Position numbers and translations under genes: made by a program. The notes under the pieces are model-generated. The model made no database searches, was not told the DNA's origin, and saw nothing but the letters and a program-made list of their open reading frames with translations. A stretch of DNA of 32,425 bases from DASVWH01 sp036389715 (GTDB lineage: Bacteria; Acidobacteriota; Blastocatellia; Pyrinomonadales; Pyrinomonadaceae): positions 1-32,425 of the forward strand of contig DASVWH010000167.1 of assembly GCA_036389715.1 (NCBI GenBank). The letters are read 5' to 3'. Shown piece by piece: positions 15,665 to 24,220 of this stretch (position 1 is the stretch's first letter; the number at the start of each line of letters is the position of its first letter).

Positions 15665-16231
15665 TCAGGCTTTGATGGTTTCCTGCCCCGGCTTCCACTC
15701 GGCCTGGCAGAGTCCGCCGGTCTGAAGGGCCTGAATAACGCGCAGCGTCTCTTCGGCCGAGCGACCGATGTTCAGATCGTGAATCACCTTGTAGCGCAGG
15801 ATGCCTTCCGGGTCAATCACGAAGAGGCCGCGCAGCGCGATGCCTTTGTCTTCGATGAGCACGCCGTAATCGCGCGCGACCTGCTTGGTCGAGTCGGCCG
15901 CGAGCGGGTACTTGAGGTCCGCCACGCCGCCCTTATCGCGCGGCGTCTGAATCCAGGCGCGGTGTGAATAGACCGAGTCCGTCGAGACGCCGATGATCTC
16001 CGCGCCGATGCCCTCGAAGTCCTCGTAGCGGTCGCTAAACGCCGTCAGCTCAGTCGGGCAGACGAAAGTAAAGTCCAACGGGTAGAACAAGATAACGAGC
16101 CACTTGCCCCTGTAGTCGGAGAGCTTGACGGTCTCCTTCAAGGTCTCCAGATTCTTGGTCGAAGCCATCTCGAAATCCGGCGCGGGCTGTCCGACCATCG
16201 CCCTGTCTATTGCTGTTGCTGTCGCTTGCAT
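15665..16231 (-). CDS. Typical 2-Cys peroxiredoxin (AhpC/Prx1 type)
   Basis: 188 aa. Reduces hydrogen peroxide and organic hydroperoxides in the cytoplasm. The peroxidatic cysteine is C58 in FYPLDFTFVCPTELTAFSD and the resolving cysteine is C175 in GGLCQAEWKPG. Other family features are VGQPAPDFEM, the GVSTDSVYSHRAW segment, KYPLAADSTKQVARDYGV and RGLFVIDPEGILRY. The ATG at 16231 has GGAGG 4 nt upstream. It lies 110 nt below perR on the same strand and is very likely under PerR control through read-through from the Per-box promoter; no second Per box is seen in the 110 nt. Confidence 0.96.
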   Translation of the reverse strand: MQATATAIDRAMVGQPAPDFEMASTKNLETLKETVKLSDYRGKWLVILFYPLDFTFVCPTELTAFSDRYEDFEGIGAEIIGVSTDSVYSHRAWIQTPRDKGGVADLKYPLAADSTKQVARDYGVLIEDKGIALRGLFVIDPEGILRYKVIHDLNIGRSAEETLRVIQALQTGGLCQAEWKPGQETIKA

Positions 16232-16341
16232 TATTCCTCCATCCTTCTATCCTGTGTGAGCTATTCTCCGGGCCGGAGGCTCCGCGATATACGCAGAGCC
16301 CCGTGCCCGGCCGTAAGTTAAAACTCGTCCCGCTCGCCGCT

Positions 16342-16755
16342 CTACTGCCCGGCACGGCAATCGGGGCAAAGCCCTCTCAGCGTCAGGTGAATGGATTCGG
16401 GCTTGAAGCGCGTCTTGCGCGCAGCCGCGCGAATCACCTGGGCCGAGACCGCCAGGTCAAAGTCCATCAGCTTTCCGCAACTCGTGCAGATGGCATGATC
16501 GTGCCGCTCCGTCTCGCGGTCGTAGCGGCTCGCGCCGTTGCCGAAGCTGACTTCGTGGACCAGCCCCGCCGCTCTCAGATATTTCAGGGAATTGTAGACG
16601 GTCGCGTAGCTAATCGAGGGCAGACGACGGCGCGCGGCCTCAAAAATCTCGCTCGCCGTCAGATGATTCTCGCTCTCGCGGATCACCCGCAGGACGGCTT
16701 CGCGCTGGGGCGTCAGCCCTTTAGCGCCACCCTGATCTCCATTACCTGTTTTCAT
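16342..16755 (-). CDS. perR: Peroxide-sensing repressor PerR (Fur family)
   Basis: 137 aa. PerR represses peroxide genes when loaded with Fe2+ or Mn2+; peroxide oxidises the metal-binding histidines and releases DNA. The winged helix is residues about 14-70 (TPQREAVLRVI, SISYATVYNSLKYLRAAGLV). Structural zinc Cys are C90, C93, C130 and C133. The regulatory metal ligands H31, D79, H85, H87 and D98 align with H37, D85, H91, H93 and D104 of Bacillus PerR at one constant offset of 6; the four Cys keep the same offset. Asp at the last ligand, rather than Glu, is the mark of PerR over Fur. No Shine-Dalgarno sequence is visible before the ATG, and the predicted leader is very short. Confidence 0.94.
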   Translation of the reverse strand: MKTGNGDQGGAKGLTPQREAVLRVIRESENHLTASEIFEAARRRLPSISYATVYNSLKYLRAAGLVHEVSFGNGASRYDRETERHDHAICTSCGKLMDFDLAVSAQVIRAAARKTRFKPESIHLTLRGLCPDCRAGQ

Positions 16756-16772
16756 GATTGGTTAAACTGGAA

Positions 16773-16803
16773 TTAGAATAATTCTAAAGAGCGTGCCTGT
16801 CAA
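16773..16803 (-). promoter_or_regulatory. perR promoter with overlapping Per box
   Basis: Reading the minus strand: TTGACA (16803 to 16798), a 17-nt spacer, then TATTCT (16780 to 16775). The plus-strand palindrome TTAGAAT-A-ATTCTAA at 16773-16787 is a perfect 7-1-7 inverted repeat that fits the Per box TTAnAATnATTnTAA and covers the -10. Binding there would block RNA polymerase, so perR is autoregulated and the genes below it are probably in the regulon. Confidence 0.88.
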
Positions 16804-17068
16804 GCGCCGTCTTTGAGCGAGACGGAGGAGCGGCCCCGGCTTCTCAATCAGCGAACTCTAAATGATAATAGCGATGATTAGAGCGCGGATTGATGAGAGG
16901 GGCTCGAAGCAGCGCCGGGCGGCGTTGCTCCGATTTTCGGAGAGCCTGACGGTCTCTCTCACAGGGCCGGGCTTGACGCCGTTCGAGACGGGCGCTGCCG
17001 GTCTCCGCAAGGGCATTCCGGGCGCTCCGGTTAAGACTGTTCTCCTGTAAGACGCGCGCGCCGAACAG
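16788..17068. other. Divergent spacer between perR and the BatA-like gene
   Basis: Apart from the perR -35 region, this stretch of about 280 nt shows no gene I would support. A 62-codon frame at 16862-17050 has no ribosome binding site and looks like GC-rich chance coding. No clear promoter for the downstream membrane-protein genes is visible. Confidence 0.4.
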
Positions 17069-19135
17069 ATGATGACTTTTCTCGCTCCGCTGACACTCTC
17101 CGCGCTCGCGCTCGTGGCCTTGCCGGTGGTGATTCACCTGCTGGTCAGGCGGCGTGCGCGGCGGCTGGATTTCCCGTCGCTGCGATTTCTGCGCGAGACG
17201 CCGAGCTTCCGGTTTTTCCCGCGCCGTATCCGGCGGCCGCTCCTGCTCGCGCTGCGCGTGGCGGCGATTGTGCTGCTCGTGTTGGGTCTCGCGCGACCTC
17301 TCTTAACGCTCCACGCGCGGGCGGGCGGGGCGGCCCTCCATCTGATCCTGATGGATGCCTCGCTCAGCATGCGTGCGCGGGGGCGTGCTGAGTCCGCGCG
17401 TGAACGGGCACGCTCCATCGTCGAAAAACTCGCGCCGGGCGACCGCGCGGCCGTGATAGCCTTTTCGTCCGCGCCGGTCTTACTGGCAGCGGCGACCGCT
17501 GATCGTCGAAAGCTGCTCGAAGCAATCAACGAATACAGGCCCGGAGGCGGCGCGGCCGATTATGGCGCTGCGCTGGCGGAGGCGGGCGCTCTGCTCCGCG
17601 GCGAATCGGGGGCGCAGGCGCAGGCCGACCTCATCTCGGACTTCCAGCAGTCGGGCTTTGAAGACCGGAGCGGCGCTCGGGCGTGGTCCAGCGCCGGGCT
17701 CGGCGTCGTCGCGTATCCGGTCGGCGAGCCGTTTGAGAGAAACGCTTTCTTGATTGACGAGACTGCGAGGAGCGGCGAGCGCGGGCTTGAGCTGGCGGCC
17801 TCCGAGATGCTCGCGGAAACGGAAGGCCGCGGCGGAGCGCGCCGCTCCTGGACCATTGTCGCATCGGAGGGTGCGAGCGCGGGCGTCGAATGGCGCACGG
17901 AGCCGAACGGTCAGATAACGGGCCGCCTGATGGTCATCGAGCCGGACGACTTCGACGCCGACGACGAACGCTTCTTCGCCTTCGAGCCGCCGCGCGAGGG
18001 GCGCGTGCTGCTCCTGCAAGATGAGGGGGGCGCGAGCCTGTACCTGGGAGCCGCGCTCGAAGCAGGGGCGAGCGAGCAGGGAAGGATGCGTTTTACGCTG
18101 GAACGGCGGCGTGAGTTGCCCGAGAGCGCCGCGGACCTCTCCATCTATTCGCTCGTCGTTCTGACGCTCGACGGCGCGCCGCGTGAAGGCCAGCTGCGTG
18201 CCCTTATAGAGTATGCGCGGGCGGGCGGGACGGTCTGGATGTGCCTCGGACGCGAGCTGGACGCGACGGCCTGGAATGCCGTGGCCGGGACAGAAGAGGG
18301 GGCGGCGCTGCCCTTCGAGGGCCTGACGCGGATGGCTGGCGACGCCGTCGGCTTCGGCGCGGCGGATGCGGGTGCGCCGTCGTTGCGCCGGATGGATGAG
18401 AGCGGGCTGGCCGCGTTGCGCACGGTTCGCGTCCGGGCGGGATACGCCATCGCCCCACGCGCTGCGGCAGAGACGTTGCTGCGCTGGAATGACGCGGCCC
18501 CGGCGCTCGTCTCCGCGCGGGTCGGGGGCGGAGAGATACTGATGCTCGGGACTTCGCCGGAGCGCGCGGCGGGCGACCTCGGCAGCTCCTCGGCCCTCCC
18601 TGCGCTGGCGTCTTCCGTCGCGCGTGCGAAGGTTGCGCCGAGCGGGCCAATCGCAAGGGAAATCGGCACGGCGGTTCGGCTGGGCGTTGCGCCGGAGACG
18701 GACGTGAAGATCAGCGATGGGGGCGGCCGCGTCTTCTCCGCCAGGGCGAGCGAACTGGTCAGGCAGCCTCTGAGCTATTTCCCGGAGCCCGGAATCTACC
18801 GGCTGGATGTCGCCGGGACGACACGCTTCATGGCCTTCAACGCGCCCGCCGCAGAGTCCGAGCGCGCGCTGGCGACCGCCGAACAGTTGAAAAGCTCTTT
18901 CCTGGCGGGCGAGACGAAGAGCTTCGCGGCGGCGGAGTCAGCCGACCGGCGCGCAGCGGCAGAGCGTGAAGGCTCGGCCTGGCGGTACTTCCTCTGCGCC
19001 TCGCTGCTGTTCATGCTCGCGGAATTATTCGTCTCCGTTCGAGGGGGTGGGGCAAACGCTGCGCCCGGAGCGGCGACAGTGGATGCTTCGCCTGCTTCCG
19101 AAGTCAAGAGAAACGTGAGACTCGAAAGCAGATGA
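17069..19135 (+). CDS. BatA/VWA-domain membrane protein
   Basis: 688 aa. The N-terminus is the BatA-type membrane domain: TM helix about 3-26 (FLAPLTLSALALVALPVVIHLLV), the RRRARRLDFPSLRFLRE loop, and TM helix about 57-75. A von Willebrand A domain follows (about 90-210), with the metal-site start D96-x-S98-x-S100 and a later LISDFQQSG. The place where the MIDAS Thr usually stands reads GGGAADYGAAL, so that ligand may be missing. The middle (about 210-600) is an extracytoplasmic beta-rich region, and the C-terminus has a last TM helix (YFLCASLLFMLAELFVSV). In many phyla such proteins sit in MoxR-DUF58-BatA operons linked to envelope stress or protein assembly. Its stop overlaps the next start by 4 nt (ATGA). 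Confidence 0.87.
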   Translation: MMTFLAPLTLSALALVALPVVIHLLVRRRARRLDFPSLRFLRETPSFRFFPRRIRRPLLLALRVAAIVLLVLGLARPLLTLHARAGGAALHLILMDASLSMRARGRAESARERARSIVEKLAPGDRAAVIAFSSAPVLLAAATADRRKLLEAINEYRPGGGAADYGAALAEAGALLRGESGAQAQADLISDFQQSGFEDRSGARAWSSAGLGVVAYPVGEPFERNAFLIDETARSGERGLELAASEMLAETEGRGGARRSWTIVASEGASAGVEWRTEPNGQITGRLMVIEPDDFDADDERFFAFEPPREGRVLLLQDEGGASLYLGAALEAGASEQGRMRFTLERRRELPESAADLSIYSLVVLTLDGAPREGQLRALIEYARAGGTVWMCLGRELDATAWNAVAGTEEGAALPFEGLTRMAGDAVGFGAADAGAPSLRRMDESGLAALRTVRVRAGYAIAPRAAAETLLRWNDAAPALVSARVGGGEILMLGTSPERAAGDLGSSSALPALASSVARAKVAPSGPIAREIGTAVRLGVAPETDVKISDGGGRVFSARASELVRQPLSYFPEPGIYRLDVAGTTRFMAFNAPAAESERALATAEQLKSSFLAGETKSFAAAESADRRAAAEREGSAWRYFLCASLLFMLAELFVSVRGGGANAAPGAATVDASPASEVKRNVRLESR

Positions 19136-21495
19136 GCGCTTCATCGCCAGCCCTTGATTACGAGCGGCGCGGGCCCGACGGCCGCGCGGCGGACGTGCGC
19201 GCAGCCCTGCTTGAGCTGGATTTTAGGCGGAGGCTCCGGCGCGCCGCTGCGATGGCCACAGCAGCGTCTGCGTGTGCGCTTGCCTGGCTGTGCCTGACGG
19301 CCTTCGCGGATTACGCCTGGCCGCTCCCGCGCGTCGTTCGCGGCGCAATGCTGCTGGCCGCCCTGCTGCTGACTCTGGCGGCGCTAGCCCGGTCCGTCCT
19401 GCTGCTCGTCAGACGACGCGGGCTCGCGGAGGTCTCACGCGAAATAGAGCGCGCGACGGGCAGCAGCCGGAACACGCTGGCGACCTTCGCCGAGTGGACC
19501 GAGAGCGCGGAGGCGCGTCCGGGCGGTGCGTACATGCTCGCGCGATTGGAGGGACAGGCGCGACTTGAGCTGGAGCAGCTTGACGAGCGTATTGCAGTGC
19601 CGCGTCAGGGCGCGATTCGCGGTGCGGCCGGGCTCGCCCTGATGCTCCTCTTCCTGTTTGCCTTGAGCCTGCTCGCGCCGGTGGCCTTCCGGCGTGAGGT
19701 CCGGCGCGTCGTCCGGCTCGCGACGGATGAGAGGGCAGCGCAAGGCTCGGGCGCGGGCGATGCTTCTGCGAGCGCGGGCGATGCGGAGGACGCAATCGTC
19801 CTGGAAGAGCTGCGCGTGCGCGTCGTGCCTCCGGCCTATTCGGGCCTCGGCGTCGAGGATGTCCAGGGCGATGCTCCCGTGCGCGTGCTGGCCGGTTCGA
19901 GAATCGAGGTGACTCTACAGGCGCGAGGGACCGTCGAGGGCGCGACGCTCAGCTTCAATGGCTCGACTGATGCGATGCGCGCCTTCGGGCAGGGACGCTT
20001 CGGCGCGGCTTTCAACGCGAGCACGAGCGGCGCGTTTGAAGCGCGCCTCCTGGCCGCGGAAAGACTCGCGCCCGCGCCGCTCGTGCGTGCCCTGGAAGTT
20101 TACGGCGATGCTCTGCCGGAAGCCCACCTCGTCGAGCCCGCGAGCGATCAGTTATTGCGCGCCGTGCCGGATGCGCCCGTCGTCGTGCGCTGGACTGCGC
20201 GCGATGACCTGGGGTTGGCGGGCGTCGCGCTCAAGTACATCAAGAGCCGCGGCGAGGGCGACGCGGCGAAGTTTACGAACGGCGAAGCGAGCGCCGGGAC
20301 AATCGAGCGCCTGAGCGCACGCGAGTGGCGCGGGGCCGCCGCGCTGGAGCTGCGGCGGCTGGGGATGCAGCCCGGCGACACGCTCGTCTTCTGGCTCGAA
20401 GCGCGCGACCGCAACCCGGCGGCCAATAACACGGGCCGCTCGGCGGGCCTGGCCATCGCCATCGCCGCGCCCGCACCCGCCAGGCTCGACCTCGGCGACC
20501 TGCTGCCCAACGAGATCGGCCGCTTTCTGCTGAGCGAGCGCCAGATCATCATTCGCACGGAGAAGCTGCACGCCGCGCGCGCGCGTCTCTCCCGCGACGA
20601 GCTGCTCCGGCAGTCCAACGAGATCGCCGCCGAGCAGCGTGAATTCAAAAATTCGTTCAACGATTACATCAAGGTCGAAGGCGCAGGGGAAGAAGCGCAG
20701 AGTGGCGACGGCGAGAAGCCTGCGAGCGTCGAAGAGCGTGTCCGGGCGGCCGAAGACGGGCGGACGGCCCCGCACTATCACGGCATCCCTGAGCCGCCTG
20801 CGGGCAGCGCCGCTTCCGTCAGGGAGATGGTCTACGCGATTCGCGCGATGTGGGATGCGGAGGAGGCTCTGAGCACGGGCGAGACGGCCGGTGCTCTCGA
20901 AAGAGAGCGCGAGGCGCTGGCGCGGCTCAAGCGTGCGCAGGCCGCCGTGCGCTACGTCCCGCCAATCGTCGCGCGCAGCCAGCCCGTCGATCTCAAGCGG
21001 CGTTATGCGGGCGAGCTGGCAGAGATCAAGACGCGGCTGGAAAAACTGTCGCGGCGCCCCGCCTCGAAGGAGGAGGTAGTGCTGCGGGCTGCGCTCGCGG
21101 ACGCCTACGCGGCGCTCGGCGATTTGCAGGAGACGCTGGGCGTCCCGGCCGGTGTGCGCCAGGGCGCGACGGCCCGCGCGCGCCAGCGAGCCAGGCAGGC
21201 CGCCGACAGGCTCATCGCGCTGCAAGGCGGAGACCATGCCGCGACGATTGCCGAAGCGGCCGGGCAACTGCGAATCGTCGAGACGGAGCTGGGGCAGGCC
21301 GAGACAGGCGGCAGCGCCGATGAGTTTGCCGCGCGCATGGCCAGGCCGCTCGCCCTGCTGGCCCGGGCCGCCTCCGACCTGTTTGCCATCGCAGAGAGCC
21401 GCACGCGTGCCACAGGCGGCGACGCCGGTTCTCTCCTGCCCGCGTCGGATGCAGAGGCCGCAGACTATTTCCGTCGCCTCCTGAAAAGCAGGTAG
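19132..21495 (+). CDS. DUF4175-like membrane protein
   Basis: 787 aa. Three N-terminal TM helices (about 41-60, 70-93, 162-184) are separated by a cytoplasmic segment with the GLAEVSREIERATGSSRNTLATFAEW block seen in DUF4175-like proteins. After the third helix comes a large extracytoplasmic part with the PPAYSGLG motif (from P233), beta-sandwich-like stretches, and ARDDLGLAGVALKYIKSRGEG. The second half (about 460-780) is charged and helical, probably coiled coil (SERQIIIRTEKLHAARARLSRDE, REREALARLKRAQAAV). The function of the family is unknown. It starts by ATGA overlap with the BatA-like gene and ends 33 nt before the GATase-like gene, so the three are one operon and probably one membrane complex. 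Confidence 0.83.
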   Translation: MSASSPALDYERRGPDGRAADVRAALLELDFRRRLRRAAAMATAASACALAWLCLTAFADYAWPLPRVVRGAMLLAALLLTLAALARSVLLLVRRRGLAEVSREIERATGSSRNTLATFAEWTESAEARPGGAYMLARLEGQARLELEQLDERIAVPRQGAIRGAAGLALMLLFLFALSLLAPVAFRREVRRVVRLATDERAAQGSGAGDASASAGDAEDAIVLEELRVRVVPPAYSGLGVEDVQGDAPVRVLAGSRIEVTLQARGTVEGATLSFNGSTDAMRAFGQGRFGAAFNASTSGAFEARLLAAERLAPAPLVRALEVYGDALPEAHLVEPASDQLLRAVPDAPVVVRWTARDDLGLAGVALKYIKSRGEGDAAKFTNGEASAGTIERLSAREWRGAAALELRRLGMQPGDTLVFWLEARDRNPAANNTGRSAGLAIAIAAPAPARLDLGDLLPNEIGRFLLSERQIIIRTEKLHAARARLSRDELLRQSNEIAAEQREFKNSFNDYIKVEGAGEEAQSGDGEKPASVEERVRAAEDGRTAPHYHGIPEPPAGSAASVREMVYAIRAMWDAEEALSTGETAGALEREREALARLKRAQAAVRYVPPIVARSQPVDLKRRYAGELAEIKTRLEKLSRRPASKEEVVLRAALADAYAALGDLQETLGVPAGVRQGATARARQRARQAADRLIALQGGDHAATIAEAAGQLRIVETELGQAETGGSADEFAARMARPLALLARAASDLFAIAESRTRATGGDAGSLLPASDAEAADYFRRLLKSR

Positions 21496-21528
21496 ACGGG
21501 CAAAAGGCTCAAGGAAGAGGAAGCCGCA

Positions 21529-23967
21529 GTGATCGGTCCAGTCATTCTATTATTGGCCGCAGTGCCGCATCTGCTGTTAGCCGCGGCGCAACGTCTGCCT
21601 GTCTGCCTGACCGCGTGTCGGCATGCTCCGGCGTTGCTTTTCCCGGCGGTCGTGCCGCGGCTTTCACCTGCGGGGCGGGCTTTGCTGGTTGCGGGGGCGG
21701 CCGTCTCCGCCTCTGCGCTGGTCTATTACTGGCGCAGCCTGGCCGGGCGCGAGAGGGGCACGCGCTACCGGCTGATGGGCTTACGCGCGTTGACGCTGCT
21801 CCTGACGATGTGCGCGCTCGCCGGGCTCAGCTTTGAATACAGGAGCGCAGCCGGGGGACGCATTCTGCTGGTGCGCTCTCTGCACGGTGGGCCTGCGCCC
21901 GGCCCGGCCGCGACGGGCGGCCCGCTCGCCGTAGATGACGGCGCGCGTGTGACCATTGCCGCTTTGCAGGCCAGAGGGTTTGAAGTGGTGGAAGCTGGCG
22001 CAGCGAGCGCCTTCGAGGAGCTGCGGCCGGGCGGGGCAGCTTTCAGCGCGGCGATAGTCTCGACGGACGAACGGCTCGGGCCCGAAGACGCGCGGCGTGA
22101 AGTCGAACGGGCGGGCGAGGCGGCGGGCGGTGCGCCCGTTTACGTGGTCACGGATTTGACGCCGGACGAAGGGCCGCGCGTGACGCTCGAAGAGGTGACG
22201 ATCCAGGGCCGTGCGATGAGGGGCGTGCCGCTCTCCGTGCGCTGCCTGATTCATGCGCGCCGGATGCAGGGCCGCGAATCGCTCGTCACCATCTCGGACG
22301 AGGCGAAGACGCAGGCGGCCGTGCGCGTCTCCTGGAAGACGAACGAGGAATGGCAGACGGTGATGCTGGAAGTCGTGCCGAAGGTCGCAGGTTGGACGGG
22401 CTACTCGGCGCGCGTCGAAGCGGCTGGCGCTGAAGAGGGACAGGGAGAGCAGTCGCGGCCCTTCAATCTCTACGCGGAGGAGCGCCGCCTGCGCGTGCTC
22501 TTCTTCGAGGGCGAGCCGACCTGGGAAGGGAAGTTCATCCGCCGCGCCCTGGAGCAGTCCGGGCTCTTTGAAGTTGACTCTTTCGCAGAGGTCAGCCGCG
22601 CCGCGACCGTCGGGTTATCCGAGACGGCCGAGGCACAGCCCGCAGACGAAAACGAAGGGCAGCAGAAGCCTGCGGCGGGCGATAAGCGGGCGACGGCCAA
22701 TCCGCCCGGAGCTAAGTTGCACGGCGCGCTCCAGGGCGCGTCGCAGCTCAACGCTTACGATTGTGTGATCGTCGGCGCGACGCCGGACGCGATGCTCTCG
22801 GCCGCAGAGGTTGCGCGCCTGGACCAGTGGGTCGAGCGGCGCGGCGGCGGCCTGGTCGTGCTCGGCGGCAACAGCTTTGCCGGTTCAATCGCCGCCCCGA
22901 CGGGAAAGCTCTATCCGCTGCTGCCCGCGGAAATCAGCCCGCAGGGATTCACGTCCGATTCTCAGCAACTGTCGCGCGGTATTCCTTTGGAGACGGAAAA
23001 GACGCGCGCACGCTTCGCGCTGATGCCGACGGATGCGGGGGCGGGGGGTGCTCTGAGCGGTTATCTGAAGGCCAGCGAAGCGGAAGCGAAAGCGACCGCC
23101 ATGTTGACGGGAGCGGGGCTTCAGTTGGGCGGGCTGCGTCCGGGCGCTGTGACGCTGGCCGTGTCCGCGCAGATGGGCGCGGGCGCACAGAGCGAGAGAG
23201 GCCAGCCGCTCGTAGCCGCCATGCGCTACGGGATGGGGCGAACGCTGGTTTTCGCCCCGGCCGATTCCTGGCGCATCCGCACGGGCGCAAGCGGCGAGCA
23301 GGATAATGCGGGCGGGGCGTTCGGCGCTCTCTGGCAGGGCATAGTGCTCTGGGCCGCGGCAGGCGCGCGCCCGCCCGTCGAGCTGGCCCTGAGCCACGAA
23401 TCGCCGGGCGAAGGCAGCATCGTGACGGCCGAGCTGCGCGTGCGGGACGCCTCCTTTCTGCCGCTGAAGATCGAAAAATTGAGCGCACGCTTGCAGCCGC
23501 TGGCCGAGAGCGCGCCGGACGCTGAGACGGGCGCAGAGACGGCGGGCGTGACAGGGCCGCGTGAAATCGCCTTTGCGCCTGACGCGGAGGACGCGAATAT
23601 CTGGCGCGCGCGCCTCGTCTTGCCCGAGCGCGGGCGCTATAGGCTCGAAGCGGAGTACGGGGCGGGCGGGCGCACCGGAAGCGTCGAGAAACGGTTCGCG
23701 GTGGTTGCCGCGCCGCCCGCGCCCGGCCCCGGCGCGACCCGCGATACGCTGCGCCGTCTGGCCCGCGAAAACGGCGGCGACCTCGTCACCGCTGCCGACC
23801 TGGACGCCCTCGCCGCAAGGCTCCTCGCCGCCTCTTCAAACAATGAGAGCGTCGCCCGCGCCTGGGAATTGCGGACGTGGTGGCCGCTCGCCTTCATCAT
23901 TCCCCTCCTGCTCTCGCTCGAATGGCTCACCGAAAGGCTCGGCGGGAGAAGGAAGGAGGAGGGATGA
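21529..23967 (+). CDS. Membrane protein with GATase-like domain
   Basis: 812 aa from a GTG start with AGGAAGAGGAAG just upstream. TM helices: about 3-20, 48-68 and 81-100. Then an extracytoplasmic part with an Ig-like stretch (VPLSVRCLIHARRMQ, SWKTNEEWQTVMLEVVPKVAG). Residues about 320-560 form the class I glutamine amidotransferase-like domain usual in BatA-linked proteins: VLFFEGEPTWEGKFIRRALE (from V323), YDCVIVGATPDAMLSAAEVARLDQWVERRGGGLVVLGG. The amidotransferase nucleophile elbow with Cys is not seen (GGNSFAGS instead), so it is probably not an amidase. A second beta-rich region and a final TM helix (WWPLAFIIPLLLSLEWL, about 780-800) end the protein. It is the third gene of the BatA-like operon. 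Confidence 0.83.
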   Translation: MIGPVILLLAAVPHLLLAAAQRLPVCLTACRHAPALLFPAVVPRLSPAGRALLVAGAAVSASALVYYWRSLAGRERGTRYRLMGLRALTLLLTMCALAGLSFEYRSAAGGRILLVRSLHGGPAPGPAATGGPLAVDDGARVTIAALQARGFEVVEAGAASAFEELRPGGAAFSAAIVSTDERLGPEDARREVERAGEAAGGAPVYVVTDLTPDEGPRVTLEEVTIQGRAMRGVPLSVRCLIHARRMQGRESLVTISDEAKTQAAVRVSWKTNEEWQTVMLEVVPKVAGWTGYSARVEAAGAEEGQGEQSRPFNLYAEERRLRVLFFEGEPTWEGKFIRRALEQSGLFEVDSFAEVSRAATVGLSETAEAQPADENEGQQKPAAGDKRATANPPGAKLHGALQGASQLNAYDCVIVGATPDAMLSAAEVARLDQWVERRGGGLVVLGGNSFAGSIAAPTGKLYPLLPAEISPQGFTSDSQQLSRGIPLETEKTRARFALMPTDAGAGGALSGYLKASEAEAKATAMLTGAGLQLGGLRPGAVTLAVSAQMGAGAQSERGQPLVAAMRYGMGRTLVFAPADSWRIRTGASGEQDNAGGAFGALWQGIVLWAAAGARPPVELALSHESPGEGSIVTAELRVRDASFLPLKIEKLSARLQPLAESAPDAETGAETAGVTGPREIAFAPDAEDANIWRARLVLPERGRYRLEAEYGAGGRTGSVEKRFAVVAAPPAPGPGATRDTLRRLARENGGDLVTAADLDALAARLLAASSNNESVARAWELRTWWPLAFIIPLLLSLEWLTERLGGRRKEEG

Positions 23968-24220
23968 AGGAAGATGAGGGAAAGCCCGCGCGGCAATAGG
24001 CGCAGCGCGGTCTGAGCAGTCGTCAGGAGCCAAAAGAGTTCGGAGGAGCGGAAGGGGTTCGAGCCGTCGGAGGGGAAGAGTCAGGACAAGCAAATGCGGC
24101 GGCGTTTTCGTCCGGCCGCTGCTCTTAATTCTTTACGACAACCGGGTTTAGTGGTTTCGCGTGCGGATCTGTCGAGGCTACGGCATCGCGGCGAGCGCTT
24201 TGTGCGTCTAAGACTTTGTG

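Noticed and set aside
16862..17050. 62-codon open frame upstream of the BatA-like gene
   Set aside because: No ribosome binding site, no recognisable motif, and composition typical of chance frames in GC-rich DNA.
23968..24220. Small gene or RNA between the GATase-like gene and the metalloprotease gene
   Set aside because: No ribosome binding site, hairpin or promoter that stands out; purine-rich tract only.
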